From Reyranella massiliensis 521 (GTDB lineage: Bacteria; Pseudomonadota; Alphaproteobacteria; Reyranellales; Reyranellaceae): a stretch of DNA of 56,829 nucleotides. Below are positions 49,911 to 56,829 of this stretch, piece after piece (the first letter of the stretch is position 1; every line of letters starts with the position of its first letter). The stretch is from contig CAMARK010000021.1 in NCBI GenBank assembly GCA_945860205.1, positions 1 through 56,829 on the forward strand. Reading direction: 5' to 3'. The notes beneath the pieces are model-generated. The model did not search any database, had not been told where the DNA came from, and saw only the letters and a program-made list of their open reading frames with translations. Made by a program: the position numbers and the translations under genes.

Positions 49911-51317
49911 ATGGACGCCAAACAAGTTCTCGCTTTGATGAAGGAAAAAGACGTCAAGTTCGTCGACTTCCGCTTCACCGACCCGCGCGGCAAGTGGCAG
50001 CATACCGCCCGCATGGCCTCGGCCACCGATGAAGACACCTTCACCGACGGCGTGATGTTCGACGGCTCGTCGATCGCCGGCTGGAAGGCCATCAACGAGT
50101 CCGACATGATCCTGATGCCGGATCCCTCGACGGCCGTGCTCGATCCCTTCGCGGCCCAGACCACGCTGGTCGTGACCTGCGACGTCGTCGAGCCCTCGAC
50201 CGGCCAGCTCTACGCCCGCTGCCCGCGGTCGACCGCCAAGCGTGCCGAAGCCTTCATGAAGTCGTCCGGCATCGGCGACACCGCCGTGTTCGGTCCGGAG
50301 CTCGAGTTCTTCGTGTTCGACGACGTCCGCTACGACGTCCAGATGCAGGGCAGCTTCTACTCGGTCTCCTCGAACGAATCGCCGTGGAACACCGGCAGCG
50401 CCGTCGAGGGTGGCAACCTGGCCCACCGGCCCGGCGTCAAGGGCGGCTACTTCCCGGTCCAGCCGGTCGACACGAGCAACGACCTGCGCGCCGAGATGAT
50501 GTCGGTCTGCAGCGACATGGGCATCACCATGGAAATCCACCACCATGAGGTGGCGCCGTCGCAGAACGAGCTCGGCTTCCGGTTCGACACGCTCGTGAAG
50601 ACCGCGGACAATGTGCAGAAGTACAAGTACACGCTGCACAACGTCGCCCACAGCTACGGCAAGTCGCTGACCTTCATGCCGAAGCCGCTCTACGGCGACA
50701 ACGGTTCGGGCATGCATTGCCACCAGTCGATCTGGAAGGACGGCAAGCCGCTATTCGCCGGGTCGGGCTATGCCGATCTCTCCGAGACGGCGCTCTACTA
50801 CATCGGCGGCATCATCAAGCACGCCAAAGCGCTGAACGCCTTCACCAACGCCAGCACCAACTCCTACAAGCGCGTCATCCCGGGCTTCGAGGCGCCGGTG
50901 CTGCTGGCCTACTCCTCGCGCAACCGTTCGGCCTCGTGCCGTATCCCCTACTCGGCCTCGCCGAAGGGCAAGCGCGTGGAAGTCCGCTTCCCCGACCCGT
51001 CGGCCAACCCGTACCTCGCTTTCGCTGCGATGCTGATGGCCGGCATCGACGGCATCAACAACAAGATCCATCCGGGCGACCCGATGGACAAGAACCTGTA
51101 CGACCTGCCGCCGGAGGAACTCTCGAAGGTTCCGACCGTCGCCGGCTCGCTCCGCGAGGCGCTGAATTGCCTCGACGCCGACCGCACGTTCCTCACCAAG
51201 GGCGGCGTGTTCACCGACGACCAGATCGACGCCTACATGGAGCTCAAGTGGGAAGAGGTCTACAACTGGGAACATCAGCCCGCGCCGATCGAGTACAAGA
51301 TGTATTACTCGATCTGA
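49911..51317 (+). CDS. glnA: Glutamine synthetase, type I
   Basis: The dodecameric enzyme that makes glutamine from glutamate, ammonia and ATP, 468 residues. Landmarks are [19 protein letters not shown], the metal-binding [12 protein letters not shown], the glycine-rich [40 protein letters not shown] and the adenylylation tyrosine in [12 protein letters not shown] (about residue 398). The start is ATG with AGAGAGG upstream. It forms a glnBA operon and ends at a strong terminator. Confidence 0.98.
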   Translation: MDAKQVLALMKEKDVKFVDFRFTDPRGKWQHTARMASATDEDTFTDGVMFDGSSIAGWKAINESDMILMPDPSTAVLDPFAAQTTLVVTCDVVEPSTGQLYARCPRSTAKRAEAFMKSSGIGDTAVFGPELEFFVFDDVRYDVQMQGSFYSVSSNESPWNTGSAVEGGNLAHRPGVKGGYFPVQPVDTSNDLRAEMMSVCSDMGITMEIHHHEVAPSQNELGFRFDTLVKTADNVQKYKYTLHNVAHSYGKSLTFMPKPLYGDNGSGMHCHQSIWKDGKPLFAGSGYADLSETALYYIGGIIKHAKALNAFTNASTNSYKRVIPGFEAPVLLAYSSRNRSASCRIPYSASPKGKRVEVRFPDPSANPYLAFAAMLMAGIDGINNKIHPGDPMDKNLYDLPPEELSKVPTVAGSLREALNCLDADRTFLTKGGVFTDDQIDAYMELKWEEVYNWEHQPAPIEYKMYYSI

Positions 51318-51342
51318 TCTTTTCCGATCTTTCGGATCATGG

Positions 51343-51374
51343 AAGGGCCCGCTGTCGCGGGCCCTTCTTTTGTT
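51343..51374 (+). terminator. Rho-independent terminator of glnA
   Basis: Perfect 10-base arms (aagggcccgc at 51343-51352, gcgggccctt at 51357-51366) with a TGTC loop are followed by CTTTTGTT, 25 bases after the glnA stop. Confidence 0.9.
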
Positions 51375-51409
51375 GGAGGATGCCCTCCGCAAAATCGAGG
51401 GAACGGGAC

Positions 51410-52279
51410 ATGACAGGCTGGATGGACAAGGCGATGGACGAACTCCGCCCCTGGATCGGGCGCGTCCGCACCGTCGAGGACGATATCGGCCTGATGGCCG
51501 TGCGCCGTGCCGCCGGCACCTTCGACATGGATCCCGAGAGCTTCAAGGTCGGCACCGAGTTGCCGCCGCACTGGTTTGGCATCTTCTTCACGGAGACCGT
51601 GCGCCAGAGCGACATCGGCCCCGATGGCCATCCCAACAAGGGCATCGTGCTGCCGCCGATCCCGATGCCGCGCCGCATGGGCGCCGGCCGCAGGGTCAAG
51701 GTCATGGGCAAGCTGCGCGCCGGCGAGCCGGCAGTGAAGAAGGCGGAGGTCGCCGATATCGTCCCCAAGAGCGGCCGCTCCGGCGATATCTTCGTGCTCA
51801 CCATGCGCCACACAATCGAGCAGCACGGCAAGGTGCTGGCCGTCGACGATTTCGACGCGATCTACCGTCCCGCCGTCCCACCCGGCCAGAAGACGACGGC
51901 CACGGTGGCCACGCAGGCACGCACCGACCACGCCTGGAGCGATGTCACGAAGCTCACCAATGCGCTCAACTTCCGCTATTCCGCCATCACCTGGAACGCC
52001 CATCGTATCCACTACGACGGCGATTATACGCGGAGCGAGGAAGGCTACCCCGCACTGGTCTCGAACGGTGGTCTGTCGATGCACATCATGGTCGATGCCG
52101 CACTCCGCCATGCCAAAGGCACGCTCACCAGCTACACCGCGCGCCTCGTCCACCCGCTCTGGGTCGGCGACCTGATCGAGGTTCGAGGCGAGCCCCAGAA
52201 GGACGGCCGGATGAAAATCTGGGCGGCCGACAAGAACGGCGTGCTGTGCGGCGAGATGGATCTGGAGTTCGCGTCTTGA
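51410..52279 (+). CDS. MaoC/FAS1-like dehydratase (hydratase) family protein
   Basis: A 289-residue protein resembling the FAS1-like dehydratase / mesaconyl-C4-CoA hydratase group: two hot-dog halves, with LPPHWFGIFFTETVRQSDIG early, an IFVLTMRHTIEQHGKVLAV strand pair, and ALNFRYSAITWNAHRIHYD carrying the catalytic His/Asp candidates of the hydratase motif. The ATG at 51410 has GAGGGA about seven bases upstream; an in-frame ATG at 51380 lies directly on its own GGAGG and is less likely. It overlaps the CoA-transferase start by four bases. Together they suggest activation and hydration of an organic acid such as mesaconate or itaconate; the substrate is inference. Confidence 0.8.
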   Translation: MTGWMDKAMDELRPWIGRVRTVEDDIGLMAVRRAAGTFDMDPESFKVGTELPPHWFGIFFTETVRQSDIGPDGHPNKGIVLPPIPMPRRMGAGRRVKVMGKLRAGEPAVKKAEVADIVPKSGRSGDIFVLTMRHTIEQHGKVLAVDDFDAIYRPAVPPGQKTTATVATQARTDHAWSDVTKLTNALNFRYSAITWNAHRIHYDGDYTRSEEGYPALVSNGGLSMHIMVDAALRHAKGTLTSYTARLVHPLWVGDLIEVRGEPQKDGRMKIWAADKNGVLCGEMDLEFAS

Positions 52280-53469
52280 GCGGCGGTCCCCTCTCGGGCG
52301 TCCGTGTCGTCGACCTGACGACGGTCGTGGTCGGTCCGATCTGCACCCGCACGCTGGCCGACTACGGCGCCGAGGTCATCAAGGTCGAGGCTCCCGGCGG
52401 CGACCTGCTCCGCACCATGGCCGAGGGCAGCCGCAACCCCGGCATGTCGGGCAAGTTCATCAACTTCAACCGCAACAAGCGCTCAATCGTGCTCGATCTC
52501 AAGAACAAGGACGGCCACGCCGCCCTGCTCCGGTTGATCGCCAAGGCCGACGTGTTCGTGAGCAACGTGCGGCCCGAGGCGCTCGCCCGCGCCGGCCTCG
52601 ATCATGCGAGCCTGGCCAAGCGCAATCCCCGGCTGATCCATTGCTCGATCCTGGCCTTCGGGCGCGGCGGCCGTTACTACAACCGCCCCGCCTACGACCC
52701 GATCGTGCAAAGCCTGTCCGGCGTCGCCGGCACCATCGCCCGCGCCACCGGCGAGCCGCGCTTCGTGCCGATGGTGATGAGCGATCACACCAGCGGTCTC
52801 ATCGCTGCCCAATGCATCGGCTTCGCCCTCTACCGGCGTGAGAAGACCGGCAAGGGCGAGGCCATTGACGTGCCGATGCTGGAGAACATGGCCTCGTTCG
52901 TGAGCAGCGAGCATCTGGGCGCCGCCACCTTCGACCCGCCGGTCGGGCCCACCGGCGACGGCCGCCTGCTCAGCCCCAACTACCGGCCACTGCCCACCAG
53001 GGACGGCTACGTCACGGTCCGTCCCAACACCAACGCCCAGGCACTCGCCTTCTTCGACGCCATCGGCCGGCCGGAACTGAAAGCCGATCCGCGCTTCGAC
53101 AGTGCCGCGGCGCGCACCAAGAATGCCGCGGCCTATTTCGAGGTCCAGCGGGAAGGACTCACCGGCAAGACGACCGACGAATGGGTCGAACTGTTCGACA
53201 GGCTGGACGTGCCGGCCGCCCGCTACAATTCGATCGACGACCTCCTGACCGACCCGCATCTCGACGATGTCGGCTTCTTCCGGACCGAGGAGCACCCCAG
53301 CGAAGGGCGCATCCGGCGCACCAAGCTCGCCAACACTTTCTCCGGCGGCGCCCGCGAGGACGAGACCCATGCGCCGCGCACCGGCGAACACACCCGCGAG
53401 GTGCTGGCGGAAGCAGGCTACGCCGCCCCCGAAATCGACGCCCTCCTGGCCGCCAGCGCGGCCCAATGA
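52276..53469 (+). CDS. CaiB/BaiF (family III) CoA-transferase
   Basis: A 397-residue family III CoA-transferase that moves CoA between carboxylic acids. Landmarks are the N-terminal LSGVRVVDLTTVVVGPICTR, the FINFNRNKRSIVLDLKN segment, NVRPEALARAGLDHASL and AYDPIVQSLSGVAGTIA; the catalytic Asp of the family should lie in the region around residues 165-175 (PMVMSDHTSGLIAAQC). The start is TTG at 52276, overlapping the hydratase stop as TTGA, with GGAG eight bases upstream. It is probably co-translated with the hydratase. Confidence 0.87.
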   Translation: MSGGPLSGVRVVDLTTVVVGPICTRTLADYGAEVIKVEAPGGDLLRTMAEGSRNPGMSGKFINFNRNKRSIVLDLKNKDGHAALLRLIAKADVFVSNVRPEALARAGLDHASLAKRNPRLIHCSILAFGRGGRYYNRPAYDPIVQSLSGVAGTIARATGEPRFVPMVMSDHTSGLIAAQCIGFALYRREKTGKGEAIDVPMLENMASFVSSEHLGAATFDPPVGPTGDGRLLSPNYRPLPTRDGYVTVRPNTNAQALAFFDAIGRPELKADPRFDSAAARTKNAAAYFEVQREGLTGKTTDEWVELFDRLDVPAARYNSIDDLLTDPHLDDVGFFRTEEHPSEGRIRRTKLANTFSGGAREDETHAPRTGEHTREVLAEAGYAAPEIDALLAASAAQ

Positions 53470-54003
53470 GGCGCTCGACCCGCCGGATTGCCGGTCATGT
53501 TGACGATGTCTTATTCGGCTCTCCGCACGCCGGAGAGCCAATATCTACGGGCTTTTAGCCCGTTCCTCGGGCCCACCTGAATGAGCCAAATGTTGTGCCC
53601 ACAGTTGGGCCAGACTTCGGGAGAAGCCTTGTTCCACGGGCTTTTACGCGGCTTCCGGATTTCTTCATTCGCACCTGCCCCACCGCACCTGTGCCCAGGC
53701 GTCGTATAAGTGTCTGTTCTGGCGTCGTTATTTGGCGCCGAGTCGAGACGGGGTCGTTGTTGGGACTGTCCACGGGTCAGGACCCGCGGCGGCTGCACCA
53801 GGGCTCAAGGCCGGACCCGAGGGCGTGCCGCGGGCAGGTCGTGCCGACATCAAAAAGGCCGGCGCGGTCCTCGCGTCAGCCTATAGGAATTATAGACATA
53901 TTCTTGCTGAATCTGCAAGTTTGTTTCCGCATGGCTTCCACCTGCCGCCTGCAACCCGCATCCCGACGGCGCGTTGCACACCCCACGGGAGCCAGTCGAG
54001 CGC
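53470..54003. other. Gene-poor interval of 534 bases
   Basis: I find no gene here that I can support. Open frames exist on both strands, but they are basic, repetitive in composition and without recognisable motifs. The interval holds two hairpins near its start (listed separately) and an AT-rich stretch at 53882-53925 that could hold a plus-strand promoter for the antiporter; it contains TATAGGAATTATAGACATAT and a small repeat cttgc-N7-gcaag (53903-53919). Confidence 0.5.
53517..53563 (+). terminator. Two adjacent hairpins downstream of the CoA-transferase gene
   Basis: The first has 9-base arms (ggctctccg at 53517-53525, cggagagcc at 53531-53539). The second has 6-base arms (acgggc at 53547-53552, gcccgt at 53558-53563) around TTTTA. 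Neither is followed by a long T run, but they lie about 50 bases after the stop and are likely the transcript end. Confidence 0.5.
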
Positions 54004-55239
54004 ATGGACGCCTACATCATCATTCTTGCCGGCGTCGGCGTGGTCGTTCTGCTCACCGCTTGGCTGCCGATGGTCCTCGAGGACCTTCCCCTCACCCTGC
54101 CGATCTTCTGCGTCGGCTTCGGCGCCGTGCTCTTCGCCGTCCTCGACGTGGGAGGAGAACCGCCGTCTCCCCAGGACCACCTCAAGCTGACCGAGCGACT
54201 GACCGAATTCGTCGTCGTCGTGGCGCTGACGGGTGCCGGGCTGAAGCTCGACCGGCCGTTGAACTGGGTCAACGCCGCCTTGACGTGGCGCCTGCTGGGC
54301 ATCGCGATGCCGCTCACCATCGCCGGTATCGCCGTTCTGGCCTTTGCCCTGCTCGGCACCAACCTAGCCGCCTCCCTGTTGCTGGCGGCAGCACTTGCCC
54401 CGACCGATCCCGTGCTCGCGAGCGAGGTTCAGGTGGGCCCGCCCGGCGAAGGCAAGGAAGACGACGTCCGCTTCACCCTGACGTCGGAGGCCGGCCTCAA
54501 CGACGGGCTGGCCTTTCCCTTCGTCAATCTCGCGATCGCCCTCGCGCTGGCCGCGCAAAGTGGCGATCCCTGGTTGCTCGACTGGCTGTCGATAGATGTG
54601 GCCTGGAAGGTCGCCGTCGGCACGGCCGTCGGCGTCGCGGTCGGCCGGTGCCTCGGCTGGGTGACCTTCCGCCTGCCCAAGCACGCCCGGCTCTCGCGGA
54701 CCGGCGACGGATTCGTGGCACTCGGCATCACCGCAATCTCCTACAGCCTGGCGGAAATGGCGCTTGGCTAAGGCTTCCTGGCCGTCTTCGTGTCGGCACT
54801 GGCCTTCCGGGCGACCGAACGCCGGCACGAATATCACGAGAGGCTGCACGACTTCGTCGAACAGATCGAACGCCTCCTCATGATGATCCTTCTCGTCGTG
54901 TTCGGCGGCGCGCTCAGCACGGGCGGGCTCTTGCAGGCCGTGTCATGGCCGGTGGTCCTGTTTGCGCTGGCAACGCTCCTGTTGGTCAGGCCGGCGGCGG
55001 CATGGATCGGTTTCGCCGGCCGCCCGGAACCGAACGCCGAGAAGGCCGTCATTGGCTTCTTCGGCATCCGCGGCATCGGCTCGGTCTACTACCTCGCCTA
55101 CGCCCTGGACCGCGCACCATTCGACGGCGCCGACGTCCTGTGGAGCGCGGCGGCGATGGTCATCGTGATCTCGATCGTCCTGCACGGTGCCACCGTCACG
55201 CCTGTCATGCGCCTGCTCGACCGCAAGCGGAAGCGCTGA
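54004..55239 (+). pseudogene. CPA1-type Na+/H+ (cation/proton) antiporter with internal stop codon
   Basis: One continuous frame of 411 codons encodes a membrane antiporter, but codon 256 (54769-54771) is TAA. Before it: repeated helices with AAALAPTDPVLASEVQVGPP and FTLTSEAGLNDGLAFPFVNL, both typical of CPA1 exchangers. The sequence breaks at AEMALG and resumes GFLAVFVSALAFRATERRHE, where relatives have Tyr between the two glycines; a single change from TAT or TAC explains it. The downstream half keeps HDFVEQIERLLMMILLVVFG and AVIGFFGIRGIGSVYYLAYA with no further damage, so the lesion is recent, an assembly error, or read through. The ATG at 54004 is the likely start. Confidence 0.85.
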
Positions 55240-55272
55240 CGCGGGCACTGACGGTCGACGATCCGTCCTCGT

Positions 55273-55357
55273 TCAGACCGGCCGATCGCCCTCGATCGGC
55301 ACGCGCTGCATGATCCGCTTCTCGCCCACGGGATAGTCGATCGTGACGCGATGCACG
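55273..55357 (-). pseudogene. Duplicated tail of the TauD-family dioxygenase
   Basis: The 84 bases at 55273-55356 match the last 84 bases of the intact dioxygenase gene (55900-55983) with about eight mismatches, including the stop. Translated, they give VHRVTIDYPVGEKRIMQRVP followed by IEGDRPV, which keeps the metal-binding His and the co-substrate Arg of the family end. Upstream sequence is unrelated, so this is a leftover fragment, not a gene. Confidence 0.85.
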
Positions 55358-55451
55358 CCGGCGCAGTCCAAACGCCAGCCTGCCGGATATACAGGTATGA
55401 ACCTGCTGAACTTGCAACATAGACAGTCAAAAAAGGGGCGGGCTCCTGTCT

Positions 55452-55610
55452 TCAAAGCGCACCCTCGACGTCGGTCCGGGTGAAATCCGCGCCGACATAG
55501 AGCAACCTGCAGCCATGCTCCTTCACCACCTCATAGGCGAAGCAGTCGCCGAAATTCAACGTCGCCGGATGTACGCCCTTCCCCCAGCGCTCGTAGGCCT
55601 TCGCGATGCG
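55452..55610 (-). pseudogene. C-terminal fragment of a VapC-like PIN-domain toxin
   Basis: About 52 codons ending in a stop read IAKAYERWGKGVHPATLNFG, then DCFAYEVVKEHGCRLLYVGA and DFTRTDVEGAL. This closely follows the C-terminal half of VapC ribonucleases (GKGRHPAGLNFGDCFAYALA with conserved Asp). The N-terminal half with the first acidic residues is missing and no antitoxin gene is visible. It is a remnant. Confidence 0.7.
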
Positions 55611-55613
55611 TGG

Positions 55614-55866
55614 CCTCGGCGCGCTGCAGGGCGGCGCCGAGCGCGGCATCGGCCTGGCGTTGCTTGTCGAGGGCGCCCGTCAAGCCCTTCTCCGATTCAA
55701 TCAGCTGCTGCTGCATCTCGGAGGCCTTGAGGCGGGAACCGAAGCCCTGCACGGCAAGCCCGCTCAGCGTGTCGCTGCGGACGCGCATCAGCGGCAGCAC
55801 CGCTGGAGATCGAGCTTCATGGCCGGAAGAATCACCGCTCAGAGGAGGCGATACAAGATGCCCCAC
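55614..55866 (-). other. Possible coiled-coil gene remnant of unknown origin
   Basis: In another frame the sequence upstream of the toxin fragment reads GSRLKASEMQQQLIESEKGL, then TGALDKQRQADAALGAALQR, a plausible heptad-like helix. It runs into the toxin fragment with a frame change near 55612. There is no convincing start or ribosome-binding site. It may be debris or chance; I do not recognise a family. Confidence 0.25.
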
Positions 55867-55899
55867 GCATATCCGGGGCTCGACAGCCTCAAAAGCCCC

Positions 55900-56739
55900 T
55901 CAGACCGGCCGGTCGCCCTCGATCAGCACGCGCTGCATGATGCGCTTCTGGCCCACCGGGTAGTCGATCATGACGCGATGCATGGTGGCGCGGTTGTCCC
56001 AGACGACGATGTCGCCCTTGTTCCAGACATGGCCGAAATGGTGGCGCGGCTTGCGCGCCTCGTCGGCCAGCTCGTCGAGCAGCGCGTCGCTCTCGGCCCG
56101 CTCCATCCCGACGATGCGGTCGAGCCGGTTGGGATTGAGGTAGAGCGCCTTGCGGCCCGTCACCGGATGGGTGCGCACCAGCGGATGCTCGACGTCCGGC
56201 GTCTCGGCGATCTCCTCGGGCGTGCGCGCCGACGGACGGTTGCGCGCCCTCGGCGTGTCGTACCCGTGCATGGCACGCCTGCCATCAATCCGCTTCTTCG
56301 TGGCCTCCGGCAACGCCTCGTAGACCGAGTGCATGTTGCAGAACCAGGTCGAGCCGCCGTGGCTCGGGATCTCGATGCTGTGCAGGAGCGTCGCCTTCGC
56401 GGGCGTGGCGAAATACGAATCGTCGGTGTGCCAGTCCTCGGCCCGGATCGCCGTCTTGTCGGTCGTGCCGTCGGCCATCAGGGTGCTCACCATCACCGAC
56501 ACTTCCGGCACCGCGCCGCTCCGCTTGTAGCGCAGCAACTGGGTCTGCGGCTGGCCGAAGGCGCGGGCGAAATCGCGCGTCTGCTCCACCGTCATGGGCT
56601 CGCCCGGCACGACGACGAGCAGATGCTCGGCAAGCGCCCGGTTCAGCAGGGCGGCAATGGCGGGCTCGTTCGCTCGGGCGCGATCGAGGCCTTCGATGCG
56701 GGCACCCAGCGGGGCTTTCAGAGGGACGACTTCGGGCAT
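55900..56739 (-). CDS. TauD/TfdA-family Fe(II)/2-oxoglutarate-dependent dioxygenase
   Basis: A 279-residue oxygenase of the taurine dioxygenase family. The facial triad is clear: His104 and Asp106 in EDWHTDDSYFATPAKATLLH and His254 in NRATMHRVMIDYPVG, with the 2-oxoglutarate-binding Arg266 in GQKRIMQRV. The N-terminal ALAEHLLVVVPGEPMTVEQT and the NPNRLDRIVGMERAESDALL segment fit the family. The start is ATG. Substrate is unknown. A decayed copy of its last 84 bases lies about 0.6 kb downstream in the same orientation, with gene debris between. Confidence 0.9.
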   Translation of the reverse strand: MPEVVPLKAPLGARIEGLDRARANEPAIAALLNRALAEHLLVVVPGEPMTVEQTRDFARAFGQPQTQLLRYKRSGAVPEVSVMVSTLMADGTTDKTAIRAEDWHTDDSYFATPAKATLLHSIEIPSHGGSTWFCNMHSVYEALPEATKKRIDGRRAMHGYDTPRARNRPSARTPEEIAETPDVEHPLVRTHPVTGRKALYLNPNRLDRIVGMERAESDALLDELADEARKPRHHFGHVWNKGDIVVWDNRATMHRVMIDYPVGQKRIMQRVLIEGDRPV

Positions 56740-56801
56740 GGCCTTACTCTAGATCACTGGGCCGGGTCTCTCCAGTCATGCTCTCCCGGACCGCGAGCGT
56801 C

Positions 56802-56829
56802 CCGCTCGCTCAAGCTCATGAGCGAGCGG
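56802..56829. terminator. Inverted repeat at the window edge
   Basis: Perfect 11-base arms (ccgctcgctca at 56802-56812, tgagcgagcgg at 56819-56829) surround a 6-base loop, ending exactly at the window edge. It may be a terminator for a gene beyond the window or a repeat element; what follows is unseen. Confidence 0.5.

Noticed and set aside
53595-55313. 572-codon plus-strand frame spanning the interval before and through the antiporter
   Set aside because: It is out of frame with the clear antiporter sequence and its product is Arg/Pro-rich noise.

Overview
The window is a 56.8 kb piece of a high-GC alphaproteobacterial chromosome. The evidence is gene order and family content: rpsB-tsf-pyrH-frr-uppS-cdsA-dxr-rseP-bamA, proS-lol-dnaE, tig-clpP-clpX-lon-hup, a complete 14-gene nuo operon followed by birA-coaX-rnj-mce-DUF1467, a 437-residue ProS without the editing insertion, and glnB-glnA. 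A Rhodospirillales/Reyranella-like lineage is my inference, not something the sequence proves. Almost everything from 1 to 49.3 kb lies on the minus strand, so transcription runs toward low coordinates; the main exception is a purine permease near 18 kb.

Layout, low to high coordinate: (1) 0-8.4 kb, a translation and envelope cluster (bamA truncated by the window edge, rseP, dxr, cdsA, uppS, frr, pyrH, tsf, rpsB), largely overlapping genes behind an rpsB promoter and leader. (2) 8.4-17.5 kb, proS, two FtsX-like LolC/E permeases, lolD, dnaE and a DUF72 gene, coupled by short overlaps. (3) 17.6-19.2 kb, a plus-strand NCS2 purine permease followed by a candidate structured RNA with a strong terminator. 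(4) 19.2-37.1 kb, nuoA-N, birA, coaX, rnj, mce and a DUF1467 gene. (5) 37.2-44.1 kb, tRNA-Asp, tRNA-Val, HU, lon, clpX, clpP, tig and tRNA-Leu, a protein quality-control cluster. (6) 44.2-48.2 kb, a bifunctional NAD(P)HX repair enzyme, tRNA-His and three tandem paralogous TetR-type regulators. (7) 48.2-51.4 kb, an aminotransferase divergent from glnB-glnA, with three perfect inverted repeats and a sigma-54 promoter between them. (8) 51.4-56.8 kb, a looser accessory end: a MaoC/FAS1-like hydratase with a CaiB/BaiF CoA-transferase, a cation/proton antiporter gene interrupted by an in-frame stop, gene debris (a TauD tail copy and a PIN-toxin tail) and an intact TauD-family dioxygenase.

Most of the window is core housekeeping. 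Points worth a second look are the TetR triplication without an obvious target gene, the missing stop codon of nuoC, the nonsense codon in the antiporter, the debris field near 55.2-55.9 kb, the glnB regulatory region, and the candidate RNA at 18.94-19.14 kb. I found no CRISPR array, rRNA operon, prophage or intact insertion sequence, and no convincing wholly new system. Start codons were chosen from overlap, Shine-Dalgarno and family N-termini; several are GTG or TTG.
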